Assembly (NCBI GenBank): GCA_024364735.1
Contig: JAGFNQ010000957.1
Span: 815,014 to 879,013, forward strand
DNA from: Boesenbergia rotunda
Taxonomy: Eukaryota; Streptophyta; Magnoliopsida; Zingiberales; Zingiberaceae
Direction: 5' to 3'
Length of the DNA: 64,000 bases
Shown: piece by piece, positions 1-11,694 of the stretch
Layout of the letters: each line of letters begins with the position of its first letter
How positions within the stretch are numbered: position 1 is the stretch's first letter
Made by a program: the position numbers and the translations under genes
Notes under the pieces: model-generated
What the model was told of the DNA's origin: nothing
The model's input: only the letters and a program-made list of their open reading frames with translations
Databases searched by the model: none

Positions 1-1397
1 CCTCTCTTTACATCGACCTTGGTTGTGGCACAACAAATCGATGCTCCAAGCTTAAGGCTGACCCATTAATCAAGAAATAGTTTTAATATGGTTGGAGCTC
101 ATTCAACGTTTAGTCAGGCTTGGATGTATCCAACAACCAAAACTAAGGATTGACCTCTGACTCCAACTATATTATTCATAAACTAATTCCATGGTTTGAA
201 CATGTTGAGGTTCAAGCCGGGCATGGATGTGTCCATCAACCCAAACGAGAAACAAAACTTCGGTTCTAACCATATTAATGGAAGGTGTTAGCCTTAATAT
301 TTTGTAAGGGGTTTTGGGTCTCATCCTTTCTTTTCTAAGCACATTCATGACATATAATTATGTCATGACTAACGATTTCCTTAATAAAGTATGTATGTGA
401 CTTAATTTATCAAGTCTCATTAATTGGACTAGGAACCGGATTTCCTAATCCCGGTTTCATACTTTATTCAAGGAATTGTTTTGGGAAATAATTTCCTAAA
501 TTGTCATAATCAATTTTGGAAATAATATGTTTAAGACTTTGATTTCTCTAAATCAAATCTTATTAAATTAAGAGACAATTCCCTTAATTCAACCACATAT
601 TATTTTCATGAAAATCTCATTTAAGAAAACTCTATAGGAAACCATTTTCCTAATTAATTTTGGAGACAACAATATGTAAGAGCATCACCTCTTAAATCAA
701 ATAAGGAAATTATCCTAAATTTCCAAGATTTGATCACATATTTTATTTATGGATTAATTAATTACAACAAATTATTTTCTAAGGGTGGCTCCCCAAGGCT
801 CAGATACCCAAAGAAAAGAAATTTGTCGTAAATCCAATTTAGTCCGCTCCCCGAGGCGTAACCAAATTAAACATGACAATTTTATTCAAAATGGGAAATT
901 AAATTACAACAACTAACTTTAAATTGAACGGCTCCCCGAGGCTCAATCCAAAATAAAGAATTTTGTTAATAATTTAAAACCAATTCGAATTTAATTATCA
1001 ATTAATGATCCATAAATTTGTCTAGACTTTCTTGAAAGAAAGTGCCCAAATTTGCGAGATTTCATAATAGGTTTTCAGAATAATTGTAAGTTTCTGGTAC
1101 AAAGAAAACTTACATATTTCCAAAATTGGAAAATTTCCAAAATAGGAAATTTCCAAAATTAGAAAGTTTCCAATGATCGGAAGTTTTCACAATTATCATA
1201 AAATTTCAGAAACTAGGATATTTCAAAAGTTTGCGAAATTTCATGAGGATTTCCAAACTTTGAAATTCCTAAATCTAAAATTTATCATAATTGGAAAGTT
1301 TCCATAATTGGAAAATTTTCCAAAATTGAGATCATGACAAAGTTTTCCGCAAAACAATTATATGATTATGTCGAACACTAACCGGCTCTGATACCAC
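1..1397 (-). other. 5' leader of a left-hand Copia Z unit (cut by window start)
   Basis: This stretch matches 7712-9108 almost base for base, with two compensating 1-nt indels near 106 and 927. It is the untranslated leader between LTR and gag of a minus-strand Copia element whose coding part lies left of the window. It has no coding potential. It carries three GGCTCCCC(A/G)AGG boxes (about 787, 846, 930) and, at 1100-1330, a cluster of imperfect TTTCCAAAATTGGAAA palindromes. Its primer binding site abuts the LTR at 1398, so that LTR is the 5' LTR of this left unit. Confidence 0.85.
1385..1396 (-). promoter_or_regulatory. Primer binding site, left Z unit (tRNA-iMet)
   Basis: The minus strand reads TGGTATCAGAGC, the standard complement of the initiator tRNA-Met 3' end. 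It lies one base from the LTR end (...CCCAACA). It shows that the LTR at 1398-3848 primes a unit running leftward out of the window. Confidence 0.92.
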
Positions 1398-3848
1398 TGT
1401 TGGGACCGGGTGCATGTTGAAATGGATACGGGTTCGTAATTAAAAAAAAATAATTACGTGTAGCGGAAGAATTAGCATAAATAATTTCTCAAATTATTTT
1501 AACCACGTATCTAGCATGCAACCTTATGATGTGTGGACATGATCATAAATTAAAATTTTGCAGAAAGTAAACTAATTTACTCAATACCTCGCGTAACTCG
1601 AAGTAAGGGACGAGATCCAACCGTAGCGTCCCTTGGAAGCTCCGCCTCTATTCGCGTCCACGCCGAGTTCTCTTGAGGATGACTTCGCAAAGCCACGAGT
1701 TTCGTGCTGACAAGAACTACTAGATTCTCCAAAAGCACGACAAGAGTAACAAGAGAGAGATGGAAAACTAACCACCAAAAGAAAAACGGAATCAAGATTC
1801 CGGGAGGAAGGAAGGAGTCGCGCCCCGCTTCTTCTTCTTCTTCGGCCTCTTCTTGGTGGTGGCTCACGGCAAGGGAAGGGAGGGCAGCCGGCCCTAGGAG
1901 AGGGAGAGTGTAGCCGGCCCTAGAGAGAGAGGGAGAAAAGGAGAGGAAGAGAGGCTAGGCAGGAATCCTTGATCTCTTGAATTGATTTCCAAGCCTTGCC
2001 TTTGCACCTTTATATAGTAGCCTCTTTATCGCCAAGTCTCCTTTTTAACGGAATAAATTTTTCATAAGAAATTTATCTTATAAATTTTTCTATGAATTAT
2101 TCCGTTATGCCAAGTTTTTATTATAACTTAATTTATAATAAAAACAACCATGTCTCCCCTTTTATTATGGAATAAATTTTACGAGAAATTTATCTTATAA
2201 ATTTCTTATGAATTATTCCGTTATGCCAAGTTTTTATTATAACTTAATTTATAATAAAAAACAACCATGTCTCCACTTTTATTATGGAATAAATTTTACA
2301 AGAAATTTATCTTATAAATTTTTCTTATCATGGAAAAATCAATTCATAATTGATTTTATAAAATAAAATAAACCAATCCATGGTTCATTTTAATTTCCAT
2401 AAAAAGAATAAATTTTAATAAATTTCTTTACCATGGTAAATCAATCCATTATTGATTTTATAAAATAAAATAAACCAATCCAAGGTTTATTTTAATTTCC
2501 ATGAAATAAATCTCTTTATATAAATTTCTTTATATAAATTTCTTTATCCATAATTTTATAAAACAAACCACGCGCGGTTTATTTTATAATTTGAACCAAA
2601 CAATTTCGTTCTCCCTCTTATTGTGGCCGGCCAAACCAAAGAGGGTGGGGACCCTCTTTGGCCGGCCAAACCAATGTCGTAACCGTACGAATTAAACTCA
2701 TTTAATTCGTCCAATAAGTCTTCAAAAGACTTAGTCATTTTATGCTTCCGATGCGTCTCTGATAAATTCAGATTCGACTTATCTCTCTTGATCGAAAATC
2801 CAATTTTAACTCGTTTTAAATCCCTCGGATTACTCGTAGTGCGTGTGACTAAATAGGCTTTCGATTTATGTTGGTCGTCTATAATTCATCAATTATAGAA
2901 CGATCATGAGTGGCACCTAGTAGTACATCATGATCCCCAATTAATCGAAAGATCAACGGTTGACCTCAGAAATTATTCTGAAACCCTTCAGCAGCTCTAA
3001 TGAATCGTGCCTCATTCCCTTCACCATCTTATACCCACTTGGTTCAGGACATGGTCTATATGTGTTAGTCCCCACTAGGCTGACTACGTCACACCTAGCC
3101 CAAGTAATGTCTTTCTCATCCAATGGATTCTAATTACTCTCATGTATTTCAGAGACTCATACTCTGAACATGTCATGCTCTGGCCAGAGGCTTTGAGTAA
3201 CAATCCGACGATAGGCCTTGGGTATACATCCCCTCGCAAGGAGTGGTGAATCCTTTGTAGGCTGTTCAAACATCTTCGGGCACTTCGGCTTATACCCAAC
3301 CATCCTGGGTCCACACCTCCTTGGAGATGCTTGCTTAAGATGTTAAAGTATAAGTCTCCATGACCAGATGACTTGAACACCACAAGTCAAAGGAACATCG
3401 CACTTAAGCTGCAGTAAGAACTTCACTGACATGTCTATATGTAGACTACCATGTGAAGTTTTACAGTCAGTCACTCCAATGAACTAGTTCCCTTAACTAG
3501 CATTCATGTTTATCTCCGGACATTCCAATGTCACCAGCAGTGAGAATCAGCTGATTAGAGAATAACCCATGCTAGTCTCAACAGAATTGATAGTGTCCTT
3601 ATTTATCAATTCATCGACTAGGGACAATTTCAATACTTCACAATTGCACATGTAGAGATAATCACTAGTTGTGAATTCATCACAAATTCTCTCATGTGTG
3701 AATTGTATTGCGGACATTCAGTAAATGAGTTTAAGATCTCAATCAAATACATGAACATGTATACTCAAATAGTGAATATTCATTTATTAAAGTAAATGAT
3801 TACAATCATAAGGCGATTGCTTAGGACACTTCTCTCATATTACTAACA
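1398..3848 (-). repeat. Shared Copia Z LTR (3' LTR of right unit, 5' LTR of left unit)
   Basis: On the plus strand it runs TGTTGGG...CTAACA (TG...CA ends). A minus-strand TATA box (TATATAAAG, 2008-2016) would drive leftward transcription. Downstream of it is a purine/pyrimidine-biased transcribed region (1577-1970). The upstream half (2040-2560) is AT-rich with three near-repeats of a roughly 90-bp unit containing AATTTATAATAAAAACAACC. The LTR is flanked by a PBS on the left and a polypurine tract on the right, which gives it two roles. Confidence 0.92.
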
Positions 3849-5290
3849 AACTCCCACTTGGCCTAATGCAATCGCTACGGTATCCAATACCACAGCTCTA
3901 ACATGACCCTCAAACTTGCTTTGAGGCAAGGCCTTAGTTAAAGGATCCGCTAAATTCCTTTCAGTGGGAATTTTCTCAATTTGTATATCATTCCTACTTA
4001 TAATCTCTCTGATCAGATGATAGCGGCGAAGCACATGTTTGGATCATTGATGAGACCTTGGTTCCTTTGCTTGTGCAATAGCTCCATTGTTGTCGCAATA
4101 AACCGGTATTGCTTCATCAATGGTTGGAACCACACCAAGTTCTGAGACGAACTTCTTGATCCAGACTGCTTCCGTGGTAGAATCCGCTACGGTGTCTTGT
4201 TTGGAACTCTTCCAACTTATTGCGCCTCCATTCAAAGTAAATACGTATCCAGACTGAGATTTGGAGTTATCCTTATCTGTCTGGAAACTGGCATCTTTAT
4301 ACCCACGTATTACCATATCTCCTTCTCCATATATTAGGAACACATCCTTAGTTCTTCTTAAGTACTTAAGGATTGTCTTAACAGCCGCCCAATGATCCAT
4401 TCCTGAATCTGACTGGTATCTGCTTGTGACGCTCAGATCATATGATACATCGTGCCTAGTACATAACATAGCATACATGATAGATCTTATCGCGGATGCA
4501 TAAGAAATCTTATTCATGCAAATCCTCTCGTCTTCTGTGCGTGGACACATAGACTTTGAAAGGTTGATCCCATGCCTGATGGGAAGGTAACCTTTCTTGG
4601 ATTTCGACATGCTAAACCTTTTTAGCACTCGGTCTACATATGTAGACTGAGAAAGACCAAGCAACCATTTTGATCTATCTCTATATATTCTGATCCCAAG
4701 GATATAGGTTGCTTCTCCCAGGTCTTTCATGGAGAAAGTATTGGACAACCAAATTTTAACTGTCTGTAAGACTGATATATCGTTTCCTATAAGCAATATG
4801 TCATCGACATATAATACTAGGAATACGACTGCACTCCCACTAACCTTCTTGTACACACAAGGTTCGTCAGGATTTTGTGAGAAATCAAACTGTTTGATTG
4901 TCTCATCAAAACGGATGTTCCAGCTCCTGGATGCTTGCTTCAGTCCATATATGGATCGCCGAAGCTTGCATATTTTGGTGTTATCAACCGATGTGAAACC
5001 TTCAGGTTGTATTATATATACATCCTCAAGCAGGTTTCCATTAAGGAAAGTTGTTTTCACATCCATTTGTCATATCTCATAATCAAAATGAGCTGCTATG
5101 TCCAGGAGCATCCGAATGGATTTAAGCATAGCTACTGGCGAATAGGTTTCGTCATAATCAATTCCTTGTTTCTGACGATATCCTTTTGCCACTAATCTAG
5201 CCTTAAAGGTAACAACATTACCTTCCATGTCGGTTTTCTTCTTGAAAACCCACTTGCAGCTATGGGCTTAATCCCTTCAGGTGGGTTAAC
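3843..5290 (-). pseudogene. Copia Z reverse transcriptase and RNase H (broken)
   Basis: The open piece at 4044-5066 (340 codons) starts at MDVKTTFLNG and contains the Copia RT active site YVDD (LVLYVDDILL) and the SIYGLKQASRSW block. The RT N-terminus lies upstream (about 5066-5290) in other frames. RNase H follows, with a deletion: DSTTEA is joined straight to VWIKKF, removing about 11 residues including the conserved EAEY region. The frame breaks again near 4040 and the tail (RYHLIREII...ADPLTKALPQ) ends at 3843. The family function is cDNA synthesis and RNA removal in virus-like particles. This copy cannot make a working enzyme. Confidence 0.9.
3849..3862 (-). promoter_or_regulatory. Polypurine tract of Z
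   Basis: The minus strand reads CCAAGTGGGAGTT directly before the LTR start TGTTAG. This is the expected plus-strand primer. The reading frame of pol runs through it and ends at the TAG formed by bases 4-6 of the LTR. Confidence 0.8.
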
Positions 5291-6445
5291 CAAGTCCCAT
5301 ACTTGATTTTCGTACATGGAATCCATTTCCGACTTCATGGCTTCAAGCCATTTGTCCCTTTCTGAACTTTTCAGAACATCTTCATAACTGATAGGTTCGT
5401 CATCGCTTATGAGTAACACGTCGTTCGATTCACTTATGAGAAATCCGTATCTCTCTGGAATATTGCGTGTCCTATCAGACCTACGAAGAGGTGGTGTTGT
5501 TTTAGGTTCAACTGATAGCTCATCATTATGAGTTATTGGTTGTGGGTCTAGACTAGGTGTCTCTGTAATATCTATTGGAGTTTCTTGAACTTCATCAAGT
5601 TCAATGCCACTCCCACTATTTTCTTGTAAAAGAAATTCTTTTTCCAGAAATACAGCATGCCTTGAAACAAACACCTTTTGTTCCAAGGGATGATAGAATT
5701 GGTAACCCTTCGTTTCCTTAGGGTATCCAATAAATAGACATTTATCAGACTTAGCATCCAATTTGTCTGATACAGTCCGCTTCACATAAGCGGGACAACC
5801 CCATATCTTAAGGTGAGTTAAGTGAGGTTTCTTACTATTCCATGTCTCATATGGAGTAGTAGAGACTACTTTGGTCGGGACTCTGTTTACCAAGTAAACA
5901 GCTGTCTTAAGCGCATAGACCCAAAAGGATTTTGGAAGAGTTGCATGATTCATCATCGACCTAACCATGTCCATCAAGGTTCGGTTGCACCTCTCAGATA
6001 CACCATTATGCTGTGGTGTATACGGCGGAGTCCATTGGGACAATATCCCATTGTCCCTAAGATAATCTTGAAACTCTTGACTTAAGTATTACCACCCCGA
6101 TCGGATCGAAGTATCTTAATACTTTTGCCAAGCTATTTCTCTACTTCATTTCTGAACTCTTTGAATTTCTCAAAAGCTTCAGATTTGTGTTTCATCAAGA
6201 ACACATACCCGAATCGTGAGTGATCATCGATAAAGGTAATGATGTAGCTATAGCCTCCTTGTGCAAGAGTTGACATTGGTCCACATACATCAGTATGTAT
6301 TAGACCAAGCAATTCTCCCACTGGATTACTTTTTCCGAAAAAGGGTAATTTGGCCATCTTGCCTTTTAAGCATGATTCACATGTATCAAATGAACCGGGT
6401 TCAAATGATTCCAAAATTCCACATTGGTGTAATTTGGTCATGCGT
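5290..6445 (-). pseudogene. Copia Z integrase (broken)
   Basis: The 6133-6441 piece has the GAG-pre-integrase tail (CESCLKGKM) and the catalytic core start (HTDVCGPM, FIDDHSR). A stop after NEVEK and a 1-nt loss just after SDRGG separate it from 5192-6043. That second piece carries TPQHNGVSERCNRTL with the catalytic Glu, the GKIWGCPAYVK-like region, and the linker into RT (YEDVLKSSERDKWLEAM). The DDE residues are all visible but lie in different frames. The family integrates cDNA, making 5-bp target duplications. Confidence 0.88.
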
Positions 6446-6554
6446 TTCTTACTTACATGGCCAAGACGACAATGCCACGTGTAGGAGTCTATTCGATTAT
6501 CTATTCGAGCACGTTTGTTGCTAACTTCGATATAGAAAATGTCACCGGATAAAT

Positions 6555-7078
6555 CTAACGTGTAGATACCAAAGATCCATTCCCATAAAGAATGTCATTT
6601 AAAGTTATGTAACAACAATTGTTACTAAAAGTTAAATGATAACCCTTTTCATTCAAACATGAAATAGATACAATGTTCTTTATTAACGACGGAACGAAAT
6701 AACAATTATCCAATTCTAAGACAAGTCCAGTAGGGAGCTTTAGCAAATATGTTCCGATGGAAATAGCAGCAATCTTTGCTCCATTTCCAACTCGCAAATT
6801 CGCTTCTCGAGTCTTCTTCTATTCCTTAGCCCCTGTATGTCATTACATATATGTGAGCTACACCCAGTATCAAGTACCCAGGTATTTGAGGAAATAGAGA
6901 GACATTCAATAACGAAGATACTTGAAGAGGATGGGGCATCGAATGCCTTCTTCTTCAAGGACTCAAGATAAACCTTGAAGTTTCTTCGCCAGTGACCCTC
7001 TTTGCCACAGTGATGGCAAGTGCCTTTTGGGGTCTTTTCAGTCTTTTTGGCCTTTTTCTTTTTTCCCTTATTCTATTC
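6555..7078 (-). pseudogene. Copia Z zinc knuckle and aspartic protease (broken)
   Basis: Near 6980-7025 the minus strand encodes CHHCGKEGHWRRNF, a gag zinc knuckle whose last Cys is Phe, so the CX2CX4HX4C motif is incomplete. It is followed at 6740-6958 by the protease, with the active-site loop WVLDTGCSSHICND. After a frame change (6555-6797) comes the protease C-terminal half and pre-integrase start. Protease normally matures gag-pol. This copy is inactive because of the shifts. Confidence 0.85.
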
Positions 7079-7084
7079 TTTGGC

Positions 7085-7357
7085 CTACCTCTTAGAACCT
7101 TTCTTCGAGGAACCAACTAACAGTACCGTCTTCTGATCCTGCTTCACAGAAGGCTCTACAGTCTTCAGCAGGTTGAGCAACTCAGGAAACTGGTCTGGAG
7201 TTGCATCTTCAGGAGGACGGTTAGGAAGTTGTTCTTCAAGGACATAAGCAAGCTTCTCTGCCTTGAGGACTATCCTCAGGTTTCGAAGCCAGTTCATGAA
7301 GTTTGGCCCAGTCAGTTTATTGGTGTCCAAAATGGAACGCAAATTCAGAGAAGACAT
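7085..7357 (-). pseudogene. Copia Z gag, N-terminus fused to C-terminus by internal deletion
   Basis: This is a 90-codon ORF. Residues 1 to about 56 match a normal Copia gag N-terminus (LTGPNFMNWLRNLRIVLKAE). Residues from about 58 on (ELLNLLKTVEPSVK) belong to the part just before the zinc knuckle. The capsid-like middle, present in element X as residues leading to LGELLGELQATEGLF, is missing. A stop follows at 7085. The start ATG is the first in frame after the leader. Gag would form virus-like particles; this one lacks its assembly core. Confidence 0.85.
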
Positions 7358-9108
7358 GATCGAGTGATTATCCTAGAAATACAAATAGAGCTTATGTGAG
7401 AAGAATGATAAAGAATGCATCAACATACATTAATTAAATCCTATTTATTTTTCGAATTGAATAACCCTTTTTATCAATTCAGGAGATCGTAGGAGCATCT
7501 CCAAATAGGTTGATATCCAACCATAGATAAGAACAACAATGGCTGTGGCCATCAAGTTATTCTTAGCTATGAAGGTAGGTAATTATACCGATTACATATC
7601 ACATATATGTAACTACCACTTTATGCTATCAACTAATTGAATGTTTGCATAAATCATTGGGTTGTTAACTCATTAACAAGTATGCAACAATATACATAGC
7701 ACCCAACTGCACCTCTCTTTACATCGACCTTGGTTGTGGCACAACAAATCGATGCTCCAAGCTTAAGGCTGACCCATTAATCAAGAAATAGTTTTAATAT
7801 GGTTGGAGCTCATTCAACCGTTTAGTCAGGCTTGGATGTATCCAACAACCAAAACTAAGGATTGACCTCTGACTCCAACTATATTATTCATAAACTAATT
7901 CCATGGTTTGAACATGTTGAGGTTCAAGCCGGGCATGGATGTGTCCATCAACCCAAACGAGAAACAAAACTTCGGTTCTAACCATATTAATGGAAGGTGT
8001 TAGCCTTAATATTTTGTAAGGGGTTTTGGGTCTCATCCTTTCTTTTCTAAGCACATTCATGACATATAATTATGTCATGACTAACGATTTCCTTAATAAA
8101 GTATGTATGTGACTTAATTTATCAAGTCTCATTAATTGGACTAGGAACCGGATTTCCTAATCCCGGTTTCATACTTTATTCAAGGAATTGTTTTGGGAAA
8201 TAATTTCCTAAATTGTCATAATCAATTTTGGAAATAATATGTTTAAGACTTTGATTTCTCTAAATCAAATCTTATTAAATTAAGAGACAATTCCCTTAAT
8301 TCAACCACATATTATTTTCATGAAAATCTCATTTAAGAAAACTCTATAGGAAACCATTTTCCTAATTAATTTTGGAGACAACAATATGTAAGAGCATCAC
8401 CTCTTAAATCAAATAAGGAAATTATCCTAAATTTCCAAGATTTGATCACATATTTTATTTATGGATTAATTAATTACAACAAATTATTTTCTAAGGGTGG
8501 CTCCCCAAGGCTCAGATACCCAAAGAAAAGAAATTTGTCGTAAATCCAATTTAGTCCGCTCCCCGAGGCGTAACCAAATTAAACATGACAATTTTATTCA
8601 AAATGGGAAATTAAATTACAACAACTAACTTTAAATTGACGGCTCCCCGAGGCTCAATCCAAAATAAAGAATTTTGTTAATAATTTAAAACCAATTCGAA
8701 TTTAATTATCAATTAATGATCCATAAATTTGTCTAGACTTTCTTGAAAGAAAGTGCCCAAATTTGCGAGATTTCATAATAGGTTTTCAGAATAATTGTAA
8801 GTTTCTGGTACAAAGAAAACTTACATATTTCCAAAATTGGAAAATTTCCAAAATAGGAAATTTCCAAAATTAGAAAGTTTCCAATGATCGGAAGTTTTCA
8901 CAATTATCATAAAATTTCAGAAACTAGGATATTTCAAAAGTTTGCGAAATTTCATGAGGATTTCCAAACTTTGAAATTCCTAAATCTAAAATTTATCATA
9001 ATTGGAAAGTTTCCATAATTGGAAAATTTTCCAAAATTGAGATCATGACAAAGTTTTCCGCAAAACAATTATATGATTATGTCGAACACTAACCGGCTCT
9101 GATACCAC
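7358..9108 (-). other. Copia Z 5' leader, non-coding
   Basis: The 1.75-kb untranslated leader lies between PBS and gag. No ORF of note. It holds GGCTCCCC(A/G)AGG boxes at about 8499, 8557 and 8640, and a palindrome-rich AT tract at 8820-9040. The part from 7712 on is duplicated at 1-1397. A leader this long is unusual and is the site of packaging and translation signals in this class, but no specific signal is proven here. Confidence 0.8.
9096..9107 (-). promoter_or_regulatory. Primer binding site, right Z unit
   Basis: The minus strand TGGTATCAGAGC is one base from the LTR at 9109. It is the same tRNA-iMet site as at 1385. Confidence 0.92.
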
Positions 9109-11565
9109 TGTTGGGACCGGGTGCATGTTGAAATGGATACGGGTTCGTAATTAAAAAAAAATAATTACGTGTAGCGGAAGAATTAGCATAAATAATTTCT
9201 CAAATTATTTTAACCACGTATCTAGCATGCAACCTTATGATGTGTGGACATGATCATAAATTAAAATTTTGCAGAAAGTAAACTAATTTACTCAATACCT
9301 CGCGTAACTCGAAGTAAGGGACGAGATCCAACCGTAGCGTCCCTTGGAAGCTCCGCCTCTATTCGCGTCCACGCCGAGTTCTCTTGAGGATGACTTCGCA
9401 AAGCCACGAGTTTCGTGCTGACAAGAACTACTAGATTCTCCAAAAGCACGACAAGAGTAACAAGAGAGAGATGGAAAACTAACCACCAAAAGAAAAACGG
9501 AATCAAGATTCCGGGAGGAAGGAAGGAGTCGCGCCCCGCTTCTTCTTCTTCTTCGGCCTCTTCTTGGTGGTGGCTCACGGCAAGGGAAGGGAGGGCAGCC
9601 GGCCCTAGGAGAGGGAGAGTGTAGCCGGCCCTAGAGAGAGAGGGAGAAAAGGAGAGGAAGAGAGGCTAGGCAGGAATCCTTGATCTCTTGAATTGATTTC
9701 CAAGCCTTGCCTTTGCACCTTTATATAGTAGCCTCTTTATCGCCAAGTCTCCTTTTTAACGGAATAAATTTTTCATAAGAAATTTATCTTATAAATTTTT
9801 CTATGAATTATTCCGTTATGCCAAGTTTTTATTATAACTTAATTTATAATAAAAACAACCATGTCTCCCCTTTTATTATGGAATAAATTTTACGAGAAAT
9901 TTATCTTATAAATTTCTTATGAATTATTCCGTTATGCCAAGTTTTTATTATAACTTAATTTATAATAAAAAACAACCATGTCTCCACTTTTATTATGGAA
10001 TAAATTTTACAAGAAATTTATCTTATAAATTTTTCTTATCATGGAAAAATCAATTCATAATTGATTTTATAAAATAAAATAAACCAATCCATGGTTCATT
10101 TTAATTTCCATAAAAAGAATAAATTTTAATAAATTTCTTTACCATGGTAAATCAATCCATTATTGATTTTATAAAATAAAATAAACCAATCCAAGGTTTA
10201 TTTTAATTTCCATGAAAATAAATCTCTTTATATAAATTTCTTTATATAAATTTCTTTATCCATAATTTTATAAAACAAACCACGCGCGGTTTATTTTATA
10301 ATTTGAACAAAAAAATTTCGTTCTCCCTCTTATTGTGGCCGGCCAAACCAAAGAGGGTGGGGACCCTCTTTGGCCGGCCAAACCAATGCCGTAACCGTAT
10401 GAATTAAACTCATTTAATTCGTCCAATAAGTCTTCAAAAGACTTAGTCATTTTATGCTTCCGATGCGTCTCTGATAAATTCAGATTCGACTTACCTCTCT
10501 TGATCGAAAAATCTAATTTTCAACTCGTTTTAAATCCCTCGGATTACTCGTAGTGCGTGTGACTAAATAGGCTTTCGATTTATGTTGGTCGTCTATAATT
10601 CATCAATTATAGAACGATCATGAGTGGCACCTAGTAGTACATCATGATCCCCAATTAATCGAAGGATCAACGGTTGACCTCAGAAATTATTCTGAAACCC
10701 TTCAGCAGCTCTAATGAATCGTGCCTCATTCCCTTCACTATCTTATACCCACTTGGTTCAGGACATGATCTATATGTGTCAGTCCCCACTAGGCTGACTA
10801 CGTCACACCTAGCCCAAGTAATGTCTTTCTCATCCAATGGATTCTAATTACACTCATGTATTTCAGAGACTCATTCTCTGAACATGTCATGCTCTGGCCA
10901 GAGGCTTTGAGTAACAATCCGACGATAGGCCTTGGGTATACATCCCCTCGCAAGGAGTGGTGAATCCTTTGTAGGCTGTTCAAAGATCTTCGGGCACTTC
11001 GGCTTATACCCAACCATCCTAGGTCCACACCTCCTTGGAGATGCTTGCTTAAGATGTTAAAGTATAAGTCTCCATGACCAGGATGGGTTGAACACCGCAA
11101 GTCAAAGGAACATCACACTTAAGCTGCAGTAAGAACTTCACTGACATGTCTATTGTAGACTACCATATGAAGTTTTACAGTCAGTCACTCCAATAAACTA
11201 GTTCCCTTAACTAGCATTCATGTTTATCTCCGGACATTCCAATGTCACCAGCCAGTGAGAATCAGCTGATTAGAAAATAACTCATGCTAGTCTCAACAGA
11301 ATTGATAGTGTCCTTATTTATCAATTCATCGACTAGGGACAATTTCAATACTTCACAATTGCACATGTAGAGATAATCACTAGTTGTGAATTCATCACAA
11401 ATTCTCTCATGCTGTGAATTGTATTGCGGACATTCAGTAAATGAGTTTAAGATCTCAATCAAATACATGAACATGTATACTCAAATAATGAATATTCATT
11501 TATTTAAGTAAATGATTACAATCATAAGGCGATTGCCTTAGGACACTTCTCTCATATTACTAATA
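9109..11565 (-). repeat. Copia Z 5' LTR
   Basis: This is the 2457-bp partner of 1398-3848. The minus TATA box is at 9719-9727. It starts TGTTGGG; the far end reads ACTAATA where the other copy has ACTAACA, so the conserved CA has become TA. Sequence beyond (gttctaatat...) is unrelated to Z and belongs to element Y. Confidence 0.9.
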
Positions 11566-11694
11566 GTTCTAATATGTGTATCTGAGTGTGCAGGTTTGCA
11601 GGATACACATAGACTTGGTTGGAGGCCTTCAGGTACGGGGAAGGGAGGCATGGAGGAAAGTCGTGGGCTTGTGTGCGCATCCGAGGGACCATGT
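11566..11694 (+). repeat. Fragment of element Y 5' LTR, left piece
   Basis: This sequence lies between Z and X. It ends with the target duplication CCATG (11690-11694), which recurs at 61428, so it was once contiguous with 61433. About 50 bp here (11642-11691, containing GGGCTTGTGTGCGCATC) is repeated in diverged form at 61485-61532, an internal repeat of the Y LTR. Confidence 0.7.

Larger units (their letters stand above)
1398..11565 (-). mobile_element. Ty1/Copia LTR retrotransposon Z, minus strand
   Basis: The element has two near-identical 2.45-kb LTRs (1398-3848 and 9109-11565) around a 5.26-kb internal region. Reading on the minus strand the order is PBS, 1.7-kb leader, gag, zinc knuckle, protease, integrase, RT, RNase H, polypurine tract. 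Integrase before RT defines Copia. The frame is broken many times, so this copy is defective. The LTRs differ at only scattered bases and small indels (for example around 2568-2575 against 10307-10314), suggesting recent insertion. The right terminus reads TAATA instead of TAACA. No target-site duplication can be tested because the left LTR is shared with a further unit. Confidence 0.9.

Noticed and set aside
1577..1867. 96-codon minus-strand ORF in the Z LTR, repeated at 9288-9578
   Set aside because: It repeats only because the LTRs are copies. Composition is driven by GAA/CTT-rich leader sequence and no domain is recognisable.
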